Part shown: positions 43,670 through 51,996 of the stretch, piece after piece
Position numbering within the stretch: position 1 is the first letter of the stretch
Layout: every line of letters starts with the position of its first letter
Source of the DNA: Frankia sp. AgB1.9
Lineage (GTDB): Bacteria > Actinomycetota > Actinomycetes > Frankiales > Frankiaceae
Length of the DNA stretch: 59,115 bases
Direction of reading: 5' to 3'
NCBI RefSeq assembly: GCF_016786355.1
Contig: NZ_JADWYX010000050.1
Span: forward strand, 7,084-66,198
Notes under the pieces: generated by a model
The model's database searches: none
What the model was told of the DNA's origin: nothing
The model's input: the letters and a program-made list of their open reading frames with translations, nothing else
Position numbers and translations under genes: made by a program

Positions 43670-45214
43670 TCACAGGGCCACGCACACGTTGGTCAGCTCC
43701 GTGTAGAAGTCCAAGGAGTGCTCGCCGCCCTCGCGGCCGATCCCGGACAGGCCGACGCCGCCGAAGGGCGAGCGCAGGTCCCGCAGGAACCAGGTGTTCA
43801 CCCACGACAGCCCGACCCGCATCCGCTGCGCCACCCGGTGCCCGCGCGACAGGTTCGTCGTCCATACCGCTGAGGCCAGCCCGTAGTCGGTGTCGTTGGC
43901 GAGCCGGACCGCCTCGTCCTCGGTGTCGAACGGGACGATGGCCGCGCACGGCCCGAAGATCTCCTCCCGCAGCGGCGTGTCCGCGTTCGTCAGCCCGGTC
44001 CACAGCGTCGGGGAGATCCACGACCCGTCGTCCAGGCCGTCACCCAGCGCCGGCACCCCGCCGCCGACCAGCACCCGGGCCCCCTGCTCCTCGGCGAGCC
44101 GGTAGTAGCTCAGCACCTTCTCCCGGTGCTCGGTGGAGATCAGCGGTCCGGTGGTGGTCGCCGGGTCGTCCGGTCGGCCGAGCCGCAGGGCCTCCGCCTG
44201 TTTGACCAGCCCGGCCACGACGTCGTCGAAGACGGGCCGCTCGACGTAGACCCGCTCCGTGCACAGGCAGACCTGGCCGGTGTTCGCGAACACCGAGCGG
44301 GCCAGCCCGGCGAGCGTCAGCTCCAGGTCGGCGTCGGCGAACACGACCGCCGCGTTCTTGCCGCCCAGCTCGAACGACACCGGCCGCACCCGCGGAGCGA
44401 CCGTCCGCATGATCGCCGACCCGGTCGCCGACGAGCCGGTGAACGTCACGCCGTCGACGCCAGGATGCTCGGTTAGGAACTGCCCCGCCGACCCCGGCCC
44501 GAAGCCGTGCACCACGTTGTAGACGCCGTCCGGCACGCCCGCTTCGGCGAGCACCTCGGCCAGCAGCGTCGCCGTCGTCGGCGTCCACTCGCTCGGCTTG
44601 ACGACGACGGCGTTCCCGCAGGCCAGTGCCGGCGCGACCTTCCAGGTCAGCAGCAGCAGCGGCAGGTTCCACGGGACGATCACGGCGACGACCCCGAGCG
44701 GCTTGCGGACGGCGTAGTTCAGCGCCTGCTTCCCGCCCGGAAGGTCGGTCAGGAAGCTCGGCGCCCCGGCGGCGGCGACGATGTCGGCGAACGCCCGGAA
44801 GTTCGCGACCGCGCGGGCCACGTCCAGCTCGCGGGCCTGCGCCAGCGGCTTGCCGGTGTCTCCGCTCTCGGCCAGCACGAACTCCTCGAACCGGGCCTCG
44901 ATCCGGTCCGCGACCCCGCGCATGAGCGCGGTCCGCTGGGCCACCGACAGCGCGCCCCACGGACCGTCGAGCGCGGCCCGGGCCGCCAGGACCGCCCGGT
45001 CGACGAGATCCTTGCCGGACTCCTGCACCCGGGAGCGGACCGAGCCGTCGACCGGGTCGACGTTGTCCCAGCTCGGGCCCCCGTCGACCGGACAACCGGC
45101 TACGAAGGCGCGCAAGATGGGCGGGTCCGCGCCGCCTGCCCCGGCAGTGCTCCGGGGTGCGGCTCGCCCGGCCGTCGTCGGGCCGACGGGGACGGTCGCG
45201 GAAGCCACGCCCAC
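43670..45214 (-). CDS. 2-Aminomuconate-6-semialdehyde dehydrogenase (ALDH family)
   Basis: 514 residues. NAD-dependent aldehyde dehydrogenase: IVPWNLPLLLLTWKVAPAL, GSSATGSAIM, general-base glutamate in FELGGKNAAVVF and the catalytic cysteine in FANTGQVCLCTERV. The closest functional group by context and the C-terminal SPFGGVGLSGIGREGG is 2-aminomuconic/2-hydroxymuconic semialdehyde dehydrogenase. The first 30 residues are an Ala/Thr/Gly-rich extension; the GTG at 45214 is used and one at 45208 is possible. It is the first gene of the kyn operon, separated from the ABC genes by a terminator hairpin, so the promoter probably lies in 45215-45282. Confidence 0.9.
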   Translation of the reverse strand: MGVASATVPVGPTTAGRAAPRSTAGAGGADPPILRAFVAGCPVDGGPSWDNVDPVDGSVRSRVQESGKDLVDRAVLAARAALDGPWGALSVAQRTALMRGVADRIEARFEEFVLAESGDTGKPLAQARELDVARAVANFRAFADIVAAAGAPSFLTDLPGGKQALNYAVRKPLGVVAVIVPWNLPLLLLTWKVAPALACGNAVVVKPSEWTPTTATLLAEVLAEAGVPDGVYNVVHGFGPGSAGQFLTEHPGVDGVTFTGSSATGSAIMRTVAPRVRPVSFELGGKNAAVVFADADLELTLAGLARSVFANTGQVCLCTERVYVERPVFDDVVAGLVKQAEALRLGRPDDPATTTGPLISTEHREKVLSYYRLAEEQGARVLVGGGVPALGDGLDDGSWISPTLWTGLTNADTPLREEIFGPCAAIVPFDTEDEAVRLANDTDYGLASAVWTTNLSRGHRVAQRMRVGLSWVNTWFLRDLRSPFGGVGLSGIGREGGEHSLDFYTELTNVCVAL

Positions 45215-45282
45215 CAGTGTCGGGCGGCTCCATATGTTCCGCAAATACCGAGCAGGCTGCCGCACGCCGATGCGCACAGCCG

Positions 45283-45317
45283 CGCGGCGGCTCCGGATCA
45301 GATCCGGAGCCGCCGCG
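45283..45317 (-). terminator. 17-bp perfect terminator hairpin after the binding-protein gene
   Basis: 45283-45299 pairs with 45301-45317 around a single central base (core ccggatc-a-gatccgg), 18 nt past the stop of the ABC binding-protein gene on the minus strand. It separates the importer operon from the kyn operon. Confidence 0.85.
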
Positions 45318-45334
45318 GGTCTCCTGGGACGGGC

Positions 45335-46417
45335 TCAGCCCTGGGCGCCCGCGGGCGTGGTGGTCGTGCTGAAGCCCCCCACCTTGTTCGCCTGGATCGC
45401 GAAGTCGTTGGTGAACGTCGTCGACAGGTCGACCGACGACGTCGCCGACCCGATCAGCTCCTCCATCGCCAGCACCGTCTTCGGGCCGCCCGCTGGCATG
45501 ATCCCGTCCGGCAGGAACTGGCCCTTGTCCTGGCTCAGCGCGCTGATGTAGTCCGCCTTGGAGATGACACTGTTCTGCACGTAGGTCGGTGGCAGGGCGT
45601 TGGCGATGTCGGTCGCGGTGTGGGTGTTGATCCAGTGCATGGTCGCTACGAGTGCGTCGACGACCCGCTGCGTCGCGTCCTTGTGGCTGTTGACCCAGCT
45701 GGTGAGGGCGATGACACCCGCGGCGGGCCAGGCGCCACCGAGTGCGGTGGTCGCGCCGGAGGTCGTCGCGAGGTCGATCGCCGAGTAGGCGATCCCCAGC
45801 TTCTGCATGGCGGTGACCGTCGGCTGGGTGGTCATGACACAGGCGGCGGAGCCACCCTTGATCGCGGCGATAGCGGTGGATCCGGCGCCCACGGCGAGAC
45901 GGTGGAAGTCCGCGGACTTGAGGCCCTTCTGCGCCGCCAGGAATTTCGTGAGCGAATCAGTGCCGGAGCCGAGATCGGTGACTCCGAGCGTCTTTCCGGT
46001 GAAGTCAGCCGCCGAGTGCACGCCGCTGTTCGTGCCGCACATCTCGCGTTCGCCGGGCGCGCCGGACAGCTGCACGACGTCCTCGACGGCCTTGCCCTTC
46101 ACCTGGAAGTCGATCGTGTGGTTGTACCAGGCTCCGGCCATGTCGACCTGGCCGGAAGCCATCGCGTCCTCGGCGCCGGTGCCGCCGTTGGACTCGGTGC
46201 TCAGCACGACGTTCACGCCGTACTTCTTGTAGAAGCCGAGCTGGTCGGCGAGCTTGTACGGCAGGTAGATCTGCTTGTCGATCCCACCGACCATGAGGCG
46301 CACGGTCGGCGTGCTCGTTCCCGAGCCGGATTTGGAAGAACCTGAGCCGCCTGAACAGGCGACGGTTCCTAAGGTGAGAGCACCGACGACTGCGATGGCG
46401 GCCACGGATCTGCGCAT
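45335..46417 (-). CDS. ABC importer substrate-binding lipoprotein (SsuA/TauA/ThiY class)
   Basis: 360 residues. The signal peptide has a lipobox LGTVAC, then a Gly/Ser linker and an NMT1-like two-lobed binding domain (QIYLPYKLADQLGFYKKYGVNV, given in part as LPYKLADQLGFYKKYG). Relatives bind nitrate, sulfonates, pyrimidine precursors or aromatic carboxylates. It is the third gene of the ATPase-permease-receptor operon. Lying between the kyn operon and a CitA-type sensor suggests an organic or aromatic acid as ligand (inference). Confidence 0.87.
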   Translation of the reverse strand: MRRSVAAIAVVGALTLGTVACSGGSGSSKSGSGTSTPTVRLMVGGIDKQIYLPYKLADQLGFYKKYGVNVVLSTESNGGTGAEDAMASGQVDMAGAWYNHTIDFQVKGKAVEDVVQLSGAPGEREMCGTNSGVHSAADFTGKTLGVTDLGSGTDSLTKFLAAQKGLKSADFHRLAVGAGSTAIAAIKGGSAACVMTTQPTVTAMQKLGIAYSAIDLATTSGATTALGGAWPAAGVIALTSWVNSHKDATQRVVDALVATMHWINTHTATDIANALPPTYVQNSVISKADYISALSQDKGQFLPDGIMPAGGPKTVLAMEELIGSATSSVDLSTTFTNDFAIQANKVGGFSTTTTPAGAQG

Positions 46418-46472
46418 GGCGAGTCAGCTTCCTTTCGAAAATGGGCAGGGAGAACGTGCGGAGGGCGGCGGG

Positions 46473-47351
46473 TCAGATGGCCGCGCTCTCCGTCGGGCTC
46501 GGGGGGCGCCAGGACAGGACCCGGTGCTCCAGCAGAGTGATCAGGTACTCGGCGACCAGGGTGATGACGGCGACGACGAGCATTCCGGCGAAGACGCCGT
46601 TCGGGTCGAGGTTGCCCTGGGAGGTGCGGATCACCAGGCCGACACCGTGCTGGGCGCCCAGCACCTCGCCGACGAGCGCCCCGACGATCGCGAAGCCGAA
46701 GGCCGTGTGAAGGCTCGCGATGATCCACGTCAGCGCGGACGGGAGCGTCACGTGGCGGACGATCTGCAATGTCGACGCGCCGAGCACCCGGACGTTGGAC
46801 AGGATGGTCCGGTCGACCTCGCGCACGCCCTGGAAGGCGTTGAAGAAGACCACGAAGAAGACCAGCACGGCCGCGAGCAGCACCTTGGGGGTCGTCCCAA
46901 CACCGAACGCGACGATGAAGATCGAACCGAGGACGATGCGCGGGATCGCGTTGACGACCTTGATATAGGGCCCGAGGACGTCGGCCAGGAAATGGTTCTG
47001 CCCGAGGCTGACGCCGAGGACGATCCCGGCGAGGGCGCCGATCACGAAGCCGAACACGGCCTCCTTGAGCGTGGTGGCGATGTCCGTCCAGAACGACCCG
47101 AACTCCGTGCCGTGCTCGAACAGGTCGAGCGTCCGCCGCCAGATCCCGGTCGGCTGGCCGTAGAAGAACGGGTCAACGATCTTCAGGCTGGTGAACAGCT
47201 GCCAGCCACCGAGGACGATCACGGCGAAGAGCAGGCGCGCGCCCCACACGGCCAGCCGGCGGCGCCGACGTGCCCGGCGGGCCAGGGCCGAGGCTCGGTC
47301 CACCGTGGCGTCGGCGGGGACGGCCGCGGCGGATGTGGCGATGGTGCTCAC
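46473..47351 (-). CDS. ABC importer permease (SsuC/TauC class)
   Basis: 292 residues. An Arg-rich cytosolic N-terminus is followed by about six membrane helices and the EAA-type loop (VRVLGASTLQIVRHVTLPSAL). The start is GTG at 47351, overlapping the ATPase stop as GTGA. It forms the membrane channel with the ATPase and receptor genes on either side. Typical BPD_transp_1 domain. Confidence 0.93.
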   Translation of the reverse strand: MSTIATSAAAVPADATVDRASALARRARRRRRLAVWGARLLFAVIVLGGWQLFTSLKIVDPFFYGQPTGIWRRTLDLFEHGTEFGSFWTDIATTLKEAVFGFVIGALAGIVLGVSLGQNHFLADVLGPYIKVVNAIPRIVLGSIFIVAFGVGTTPKVLLAAVLVFFVVFFNAFQGVREVDRTILSNVRVLGASTLQIVRHVTLPSALTWIIASLHTAFGFAIVGALVGEVLGAQHGVGLVIRTSQGNLDPNGVFAGMLVVAVITLVAEYLITLLEHRVLSWRPPSPTESAAI

Positions 47352-48238
47352 GCGCTCGCCGCCGCGGTGCGCGCGTACGCGGCCTCGACCTCGTCCCGCA
47401 GCGAGCTCCAGATCTGCTGCTGAACGTCCAGGAACTGCCGGTCGAACCGGAGGTCCTGGACGGCGCCACGCGGGCGCGGCAGGTCGACGTCGTAGGAGGT
47501 CTTGACCGAGCCGGGGCCCGACGTCATGACGACGACCTGGTCGGCCAGAGCGACGGCCTCGTCCAGGTCGTGCGTGATGAACACGACGGTGGGCCGCAAC
47601 TGCTCCCACAGAGTGATCAGCTCGGTCTGCATGATCGCCTTGGTCTGGACGTCCAGCGCGCCGAACGGCTCGTCCATCAGCAGGATGCGGGGCTCATTGA
47701 TCAGCGCCGCGGCCATGGCGACCCGTTTGCGCATGCCGCCGGAGAGCTGGTGCGGGTGGTGGTCCTCGAAGCCACTCAGGCCGACCCGGCGCAGCCAGTC
47801 GCGCGCCGTGGCCTCGGCCTGCCGCCGGCCGCGGCCGTTGAGGACCGGCCCGAGCGCGACGTTGCCAAGTACGGTCTTCCACGGCAGGAGGGCATCCGCC
47901 TGGAACATGAAGCTGACGCCGTCGGTCAGCCCGCGTACCGGACGGCCGTCGACGGTGATCGTGCCGTCGCTGGGCTTCTCCAGCCCGCTGACCAGGCCGA
48001 GGGTGGTGGACTTACCGCAACCGGTGGGTCCGACGACGGCGCAGAAACGCCCGGGCTCGACCCGGAACGTCACGCCTCTGATCGCGGTGAACGCGCGTCC
48101 CGCGGGGTCGAGGAACCGCTTGGTCACCCCGTCGAGTTCGATCCCGGCCCCTCCGAGGGCCGCGGGCGTGACGCCCGCGGTGGCGTTGGGTTGGCTGGCC
48201 ATGTTGGGTTGGCTGGCCATGGTCGGTTTGCTGGCCAT
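47348..48238 (-). CDS. ABC importer ATPase (SsuB/TauB class)
   Basis: 296 residues. Walker A GPTGCGKST, Q-loop MFQADALLPW, signature LSGGMRKR, Walker B ILLMDEP and the switch histidine in FITHDLDEA are all intact. The N-terminus is a three-fold repeat of a hexapeptide beginning MAS, giving in-frame ATGs at 48238, 48220 and 48202. The first has the GAGGAGG site about 12 nt upstream and is used. It energises the importer encoded by the next two genes. Confidence 0.93.
   Translation of the reverse strand: MASKPTMASQPNMASQPNATAGVTPAALGGAGIELDGVTKRFLDPAGRAFTAIRGVTFRVEPGRFCAVVGPTGCGKSTTLGLVSGLEKPSDGTITVDGRPVRGLTDGVSFMFQADALLPWKTVLGNVALGPVLNGRGRRQAEATARDWLRRVGLSGFEDHHPHQLSGGMRKRVAMAAALINEPRILLMDEPFGALDVQTKAIMQTELITLWEQLRPTVVFITHDLDEAVALADQVVVMTSGPGSVKTSYDVDLPRPRGAVQDLRFDRQFLDVQQQIWSSLRDEVEAAYARTAAASA
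48185..48238 (-). repeat. 18-bp tandem repeat at the ATPase start
   Basis: Three 18-nt units, each beginning ATGGCCAGC. Units 2 and 3 are identical; unit 1 differs at four bases. Each carries a potential start codon. Confidence 0.88.
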
Positions 48239-48308
48239 CGTGTCGGCTCACCTCCTCGGTCGCCGTGTCGTCGGACACGGTCGGAAGCTGTGGTTGGCCG
48301 AACGTAAA

Positions 48309-48329
48309 GTGACACCACGGTGACGTCAC
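48309..48329. promoter_or_regulatory. GTGAC-repeat operator candidate in the divergent ABC/sensor promoter
   Basis: GTGAC occurs at 48309 and 48320, and the second joins an inverted GTCAC to give GTGACGTCAC (48320-48329). It lies midway between the importer operon and the two-component genes, suited to binding by the linked response regulator. Confidence 0.45.
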
Positions 48330-48416
48330 GGTTTCGCGCGCATCTCGGGGTTTTGCGCGTTCTGCTCATGAATGGGTCCGTCGGTCAACTTGCCGGACCC
48401 TGTGATCCACCGCACA

Positions 48417-50051
48417 ATGACGTCCGTGTCGCGCGGGATGAACCGGAAGCTGTCCACCCGAATCCTGATCAACCAGTTGATGATTCTCGGCGCGACGGTT
48501 CTCATCGGTTTCGTGCTGTTCGCTCGCGTCGAGCGTGGCCAGCTGGACGGGCAGTACGAGCAGCGCGCCGCGGCCATCGCGCAGACCACCGCGGGCGTGC
48601 CCGACGTCATCGGGTGCCTGGAGGCCCCGAAGCCGGCCTGCTCGACACGGGTGGAGATGATCGCGGAGCGGATCCGTCGAGAGACGGGGGCCTCGTACGT
48701 CGTCGTCATCGACATGAACCGCGTCCGGCATTCGCACCCGATTGCCGCCCTGATCGGTCAGCAGGTCAGTGAGCCGATCGCGACGACGGACGGCCAGACG
48801 CACACCGGCATCGACAACGGGAGCACCGGGCGTTCCGCCAACGGCAAGGCGCCGATCTCCGGCGGTCGGGGGCAGCTGGTCGGCGAGGTGTCGGCCGGCA
48901 TTCGCGAGAGCTCTGTCTCGCTGGCGCTGTGGCGGTCGCTGCCGGTCTATGCACTCTGGTTCGCCGTGGCGCTCGCGTGCGGCGCGGTCGCCTCATGGCT
49001 GCTTGCGCGGCGCCTGAAGCGTCAGACGTTCGGCCTGGAGCTGGAGGAGATCTCGCTGCTGCTCCAGGAGCGAGAGGCGACCCTGCACGGCATCCGAGAG
49101 GGCATGATCGCGCTCGACCCGGCTGGGCGGGTCTCGATGATCAACGATGAGGCCAGGCGGCTGCTCGGCATCGGAACCGCCGGCGTGGGCAGACGTCTCG
49201 ACGAGCTGGTCGAGCCGGGGCGGTTGGCCGCCGTGCTGACCGGTCAGATCGCCGGTCCCGACGAGGTGGTGCTGACGGACGACTACTGCCTCACGGTCAA
49301 CCGGATGCCCGTCACCCTTTACGGCCGGCCACACGGCGCGGTGGTCACGTTGCGGGACCGCACCGAGATGGCGGGGCTGCTGCGGGAGCTCGACAACGTC
49401 CGTGGCCTGACCGAGTCCCTGCGCGCCCAGCAGCACGAGTTCTCCAACCGCATGCACACCGTCGCCGGGCTGCTGGAACTGGGCCATGCCGACGAGGCTC
49501 TCGGCTACCTCACGGAGCTGCATGCCCGCGAGAGCCGGTTCGGGGACGCCCTGGCAGCTCGCATCGGCTCACCACTGATCGTCGGGCTGCTCGTCGGGAA
49601 GGCCGCCCAGGCCAGCGAACGGGGCATCGCCCTGTCGATCGGTGAGGAGACCTGGCTCGGCGAGGTGCCGGACCTTGGTGACCCGCTGGTAACGATCATC
49701 GGAAACCTGATCGACAACGCGTTCGAGGCGTTGTCCAGCGCGGACCCGGCGGTTGTCGGCCCAGGGGTCACGGTGGACCTGTTCGAGGACGAGGACGACG
49801 TGCGGGTACGGGTGGTCGACAATGGGCCGGGGATACCCGAGGGCATCGGCCGGTCGGTCTTCCTCGACGGTTTCTCTACCAAGCCCGCGCGGGGAAGCCT
49901 TCGCCGTGGACTCGGGCTCGCGCTCGTCCACCGCCTGGTCCAGCGCGTCGGTGGACACATCGACGTATCCGAGGGCCCTGGCGCGACCTTCGACGTCCGG
50001 CTCCCGAGGTCCGGCGAGGCCATGTCCGCGGGAGGGGTGCTCGTGGCGTGA
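48417..50051 (+). CDS. CitA/DcuS-type sensor histidine kinase
   Basis: 544 residues. An N-terminal helix (about 17-40), an extracellular CACHE/PAS-like sensor domain (about 45-170), a second helix (about 175-200), a cytosolic PAS domain and then the phospho-acceptor histidine near 340 in the family sequence AQQHEFSNRMHTVAGLLELG. The ATPase domain has NLIDNAFEAL, DNGPGIP and GLGLALV. Relatives sense di- and tricarboxylates outside the cell. The ATG at 48417 is used (ATG at 48438 possible). It is divergent from the ABC importer and coupled to its regulator. Confidence 0.92.
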   Translation: MTSVSRGMNRKLSTRILINQLMILGATVLIGFVLFARVERGQLDGQYEQRAAAIAQTTAGVPDVIGCLEAPKPACSTRVEMIAERIRRETGASYVVVIDMNRVRHSHPIAALIGQQVSEPIATTDGQTHTGIDNGSTGRSANGKAPISGGRGQLVGEVSAGIRESSVSLALWRSLPVYALWFAVALACGAVASWLLARRLKRQTFGLELEEISLLLQEREATLHGIREGMIALDPAGRVSMINDEARRLLGIGTAGVGRRLDELVEPGRLAAVLTGQIAGPDEVVLTDDYCLTVNRMPVTLYGRPHGAVVTLRDRTEMAGLLRELDNVRGLTESLRAQQHEFSNRMHTVAGLLELGHADEALGYLTELHARESRFGDALAARIGSPLIVGLLVGKAAQASERGIALSIGEETWLGEVPDLGDPLVTIIGNLIDNAFEALSSADPAVVGPGVTVDLFEDEDDVRVRVVDNGPGIPEGIGRSVFLDGFSTKPARGSLRRGLGLALVHRLVQRVGGHIDVSEGPGATFDVRLPRSGEAMSAGGVLVA

Positions 50052-50746
50052 TGAACGGTCCCATCCGGGTGCTGATCGTCGATGACGACTACCGCGTTGC
50101 CGGGATTCACGCCGCGTTTGTCGGCAGGGTGGACGGATTCGTCGCGATCGGCGCCGCGAACAGCGCCGCGACCGCGCTGGACCTGGTCAACAGGCTGCGG
50201 CCCGACGTGATCCTTCTGGACGTATACCTGCCAGATCGCGACGGCCTCTCCCTCATGCGCGCCCTCGCCGAGCGGAGCGACCCGCCCGACTTCATCGCCA
50301 TCACCGCGGCCCGCGACGTGAGTACCGTGCGTACGGCCATGCAGCTCGGTGCTGTCCACTATCTGGTCAAGCCATTCCGTTTCGCCGACCTGCGCGACCG
50401 CCTGCTCTCCTACGCTGACCTGCGCCGGCGGATCGCCACCCTCGAGATCGGAGACGCCAGGCAGGAGGACGTCGACGAGCTGTTCGGAATGCTGCGTCGC
50501 CGGACTGTCCCGAAGATCCCGGTACCGGCGAAGGGACATTCGGCGCCCACCCTGGAGCTGGTCCGCAACGCCGTCGCGGCCGCGCCCGGCGAGGTCTCGG
50601 CTGTCGACGTCGCCGCCGCGGTCGGAATCAGCCGCGCCACCGCGCAGCGCTACCTGCGCTACCTGGCCGACCATGGCCTCCTTCGTCTACAGCTGCGGTA
50701 CGGCGCGACCGGACGCCCCGAGCACCGCTACTTCCCCGCCACCTGA
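50048..50746 (+). CDS. CitB/DcuR-type response regulator
   Basis: 232 residues. The receiver has D58 (LLDVYLP), the acidic cluster VDDDYRV and switch lysine in YLVKPF. The C-terminal helix-turn-helix (VSAVDVAAAVGISRATAQRYL) is of the CitB type. The GTG at 50048 overlaps the kinase stop (gtga), with GGAGGGG at 50031-50037; an ATG at 50051 is also possible. By position it probably activates the divergent importer genes. Confidence 0.92.
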   Translation: MMNGPIRVLIVDDDYRVAGIHAAFVGRVDGFVAIGAANSAATALDLVNRLRPDVILLDVYLPDRDGLSLMRALAERSDPPDFIAITAARDVSTVRTAMQLGAVHYLVKPFRFADLRDRLLSYADLRRRIATLEIGDARQEDVDELFGMLRRRTVPKIPVPAKGHSAPTLELVRNAVAAAPGEVSAVDVAAAVGISRATAQRYLRYLADHGLLRLQLRYGATGRPEHRYFPAT

Positions 50747-50778
50747 GGTTGAGCCTCTGGCGACCGGAATCGGTGGTG

Positions 50779-50798
50779 TACCAAGCAAACGCTTGGTA
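50779..50798. promoter_or_regulatory. Palindromic operator upstream of the thiolase gene
   Basis: TACCAAGC-aaac-GCTTGGTA: eight-base perfect arms around four bases, 13 nt before the GTG start. The form fits TetR-family repressors of fatty-acid/sterol genes. It differs from the mycobacterial KstR2 site (AnCAAGnnCTTGnT) by a longer spacer. Confidence 0.72.
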
Positions 50799-50810
50799 GC
50801 GTGACCTGTC

Positions 50811-51962
50811 GTGCCAGCGGCCTACATCGTTGAAGCGGTCCGGACTCCGGTTGGTCGGCGCGGCGGCGCGCTGTCGGGGGTACATCCCGCCGACCTGGGG
50901 GCTGCCGCGATCAACGCCCTGATGGAGCGTTCGGGCGTCGACCCGGGCGCGGTCGAGGACGTCATCTTCGGGTGCGTCGACGCGGTCGGCCCGCAGGCCG
51001 GTGACATCGCCCGCACCTGCTGGCTGGTGGCCGGACTGCCCGACCACGTGCCGGGCACCACCGTCGACCGGCAGTGCGGCTCCTCCCAACAGGCCGTGCA
51101 CTTCGCTGCGCAGGCGGTGCTCTCCGGCACGGCCGACCTGGTCGTCGCCGGCGGCGTGCAGAACATGAGCGCGATCCCGATCTCCTACGCCATGACCGCC
51201 GGCCAGGCGCTCGGCTTCGCCGACCCGTTCTCCGGCTCGCCGGGCTGGCGGGCGCGGTACGGCGACGGCGAGGTCTCCCAGTTCCGCTCGGCCGAGATGA
51301 TCGCCGAGAAGTGGTCGCTGAGCCGGGACGTGATGGAGCAGTTCGCGGTCCACTCGCACGAGCGGGCGATCGCGGCCCGCGCCGAGGGCCGGTTCGACCG
51401 GGAGATCGTGCCCGCGTTCGGCCTCGCCGCCGACGAGGGCCCGCGCGAGCCGAACTGGGCGAAGATCCGCTCTCTGCCGACGTTGACGCCCGGCGGCCGG
51501 GTCACGGCGGCCACCGCCAGCCAGATCTCGGACGGCTCGGCCGCGCTGCTGATCGCCAGCGAGGCCGCGGTCCGGACCCACGGACTGACGCCCCGCGCCC
51601 GCATCGACCACATCTCGGTCCGCGGCGCGGACCCGGTCTGGATGCTCACCGCGCCGATCCCGGCGACCGCGCACGCGCTGGCGAAGGCCGGCCGCACGCT
51701 CGACGACATCGACCTCGTCGAGATCAACGAGGCCTTCGCCTCCGTGGTGCTCGCCTGGGCCGCCGAGACCGGCGCCGATCCGGAGAAGGTGAACGTCAAC
51801 GGCGGCGCGATCGCGCTGGGCCACCCGCTCGGTGCCACCGGCGCCCGCCTGATGACCACCCTGCTGCACGAGCTGGAGCGCACCGGCGGCCGTTTCGGCC
51901 TGCAGACCATGTGCGAGGGCGGCGGCCAGGCCAACGTCACCATCCTGGAACGGCTGGGCTGA
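50811..51962 (+). CDS. Acetyl-CoA acetyltransferase (thiolase)
   Basis: 383 residues. Nucleophilic cysteine near 89 (DRQCGSSQQAVHFAAQ), NEAFAS, GHPLGATGARLM and the second cysteine in MCEGGGQAN are intact. It either cleaves 3-ketoacyl-CoA or condenses acetyl-CoA; the FadA5/FadA6-like character and operator favour degradation. The GTG at 50811 lies just after the palindrome. An SDR gene follows after 34 nt, probably in the same transcript. Confidence 0.93.
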   Translation: MPAAYIVEAVRTPVGRRGGALSGVHPADLGAAAINALMERSGVDPGAVEDVIFGCVDAVGPQAGDIARTCWLVAGLPDHVPGTTVDRQCGSSQQAVHFAAQAVLSGTADLVVAGGVQNMSAIPISYAMTAGQALGFADPFSGSPGWRARYGDGEVSQFRSAEMIAEKWSLSRDVMEQFAVHSHERAIAARAEGRFDREIVPAFGLAADEGPREPNWAKIRSLPTLTPGGRVTAATASQISDGSAALLIASEAAVRTHGLTPRARIDHISVRGADPVWMLTAPIPATAHALAKAGRTLDDIDLVEINEAFASVVLAWAAETGADPEKVNVNGGAIALGHPLGATGARLMTTLLHELERTGGRFGLQTMCEGGGQANVTILERLG

Positions 51963-51996
51963 GCCGGCGACGAGGCGCGGGAGCGGGGTCGGTCTG

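Noticed and set aside
45335..48238. Naming the importer as taurine, sulfonate or nitrate specific
   Set aside because: Family resemblance alone does not set the ligand, and no sulfonate or nitrate enzymes adjoin.
50779..50798. KstR2 operator
   Set aside because: Arms resemble AnCAAG/CTTGnT but the spacer is longer than the two bases of that consensus.
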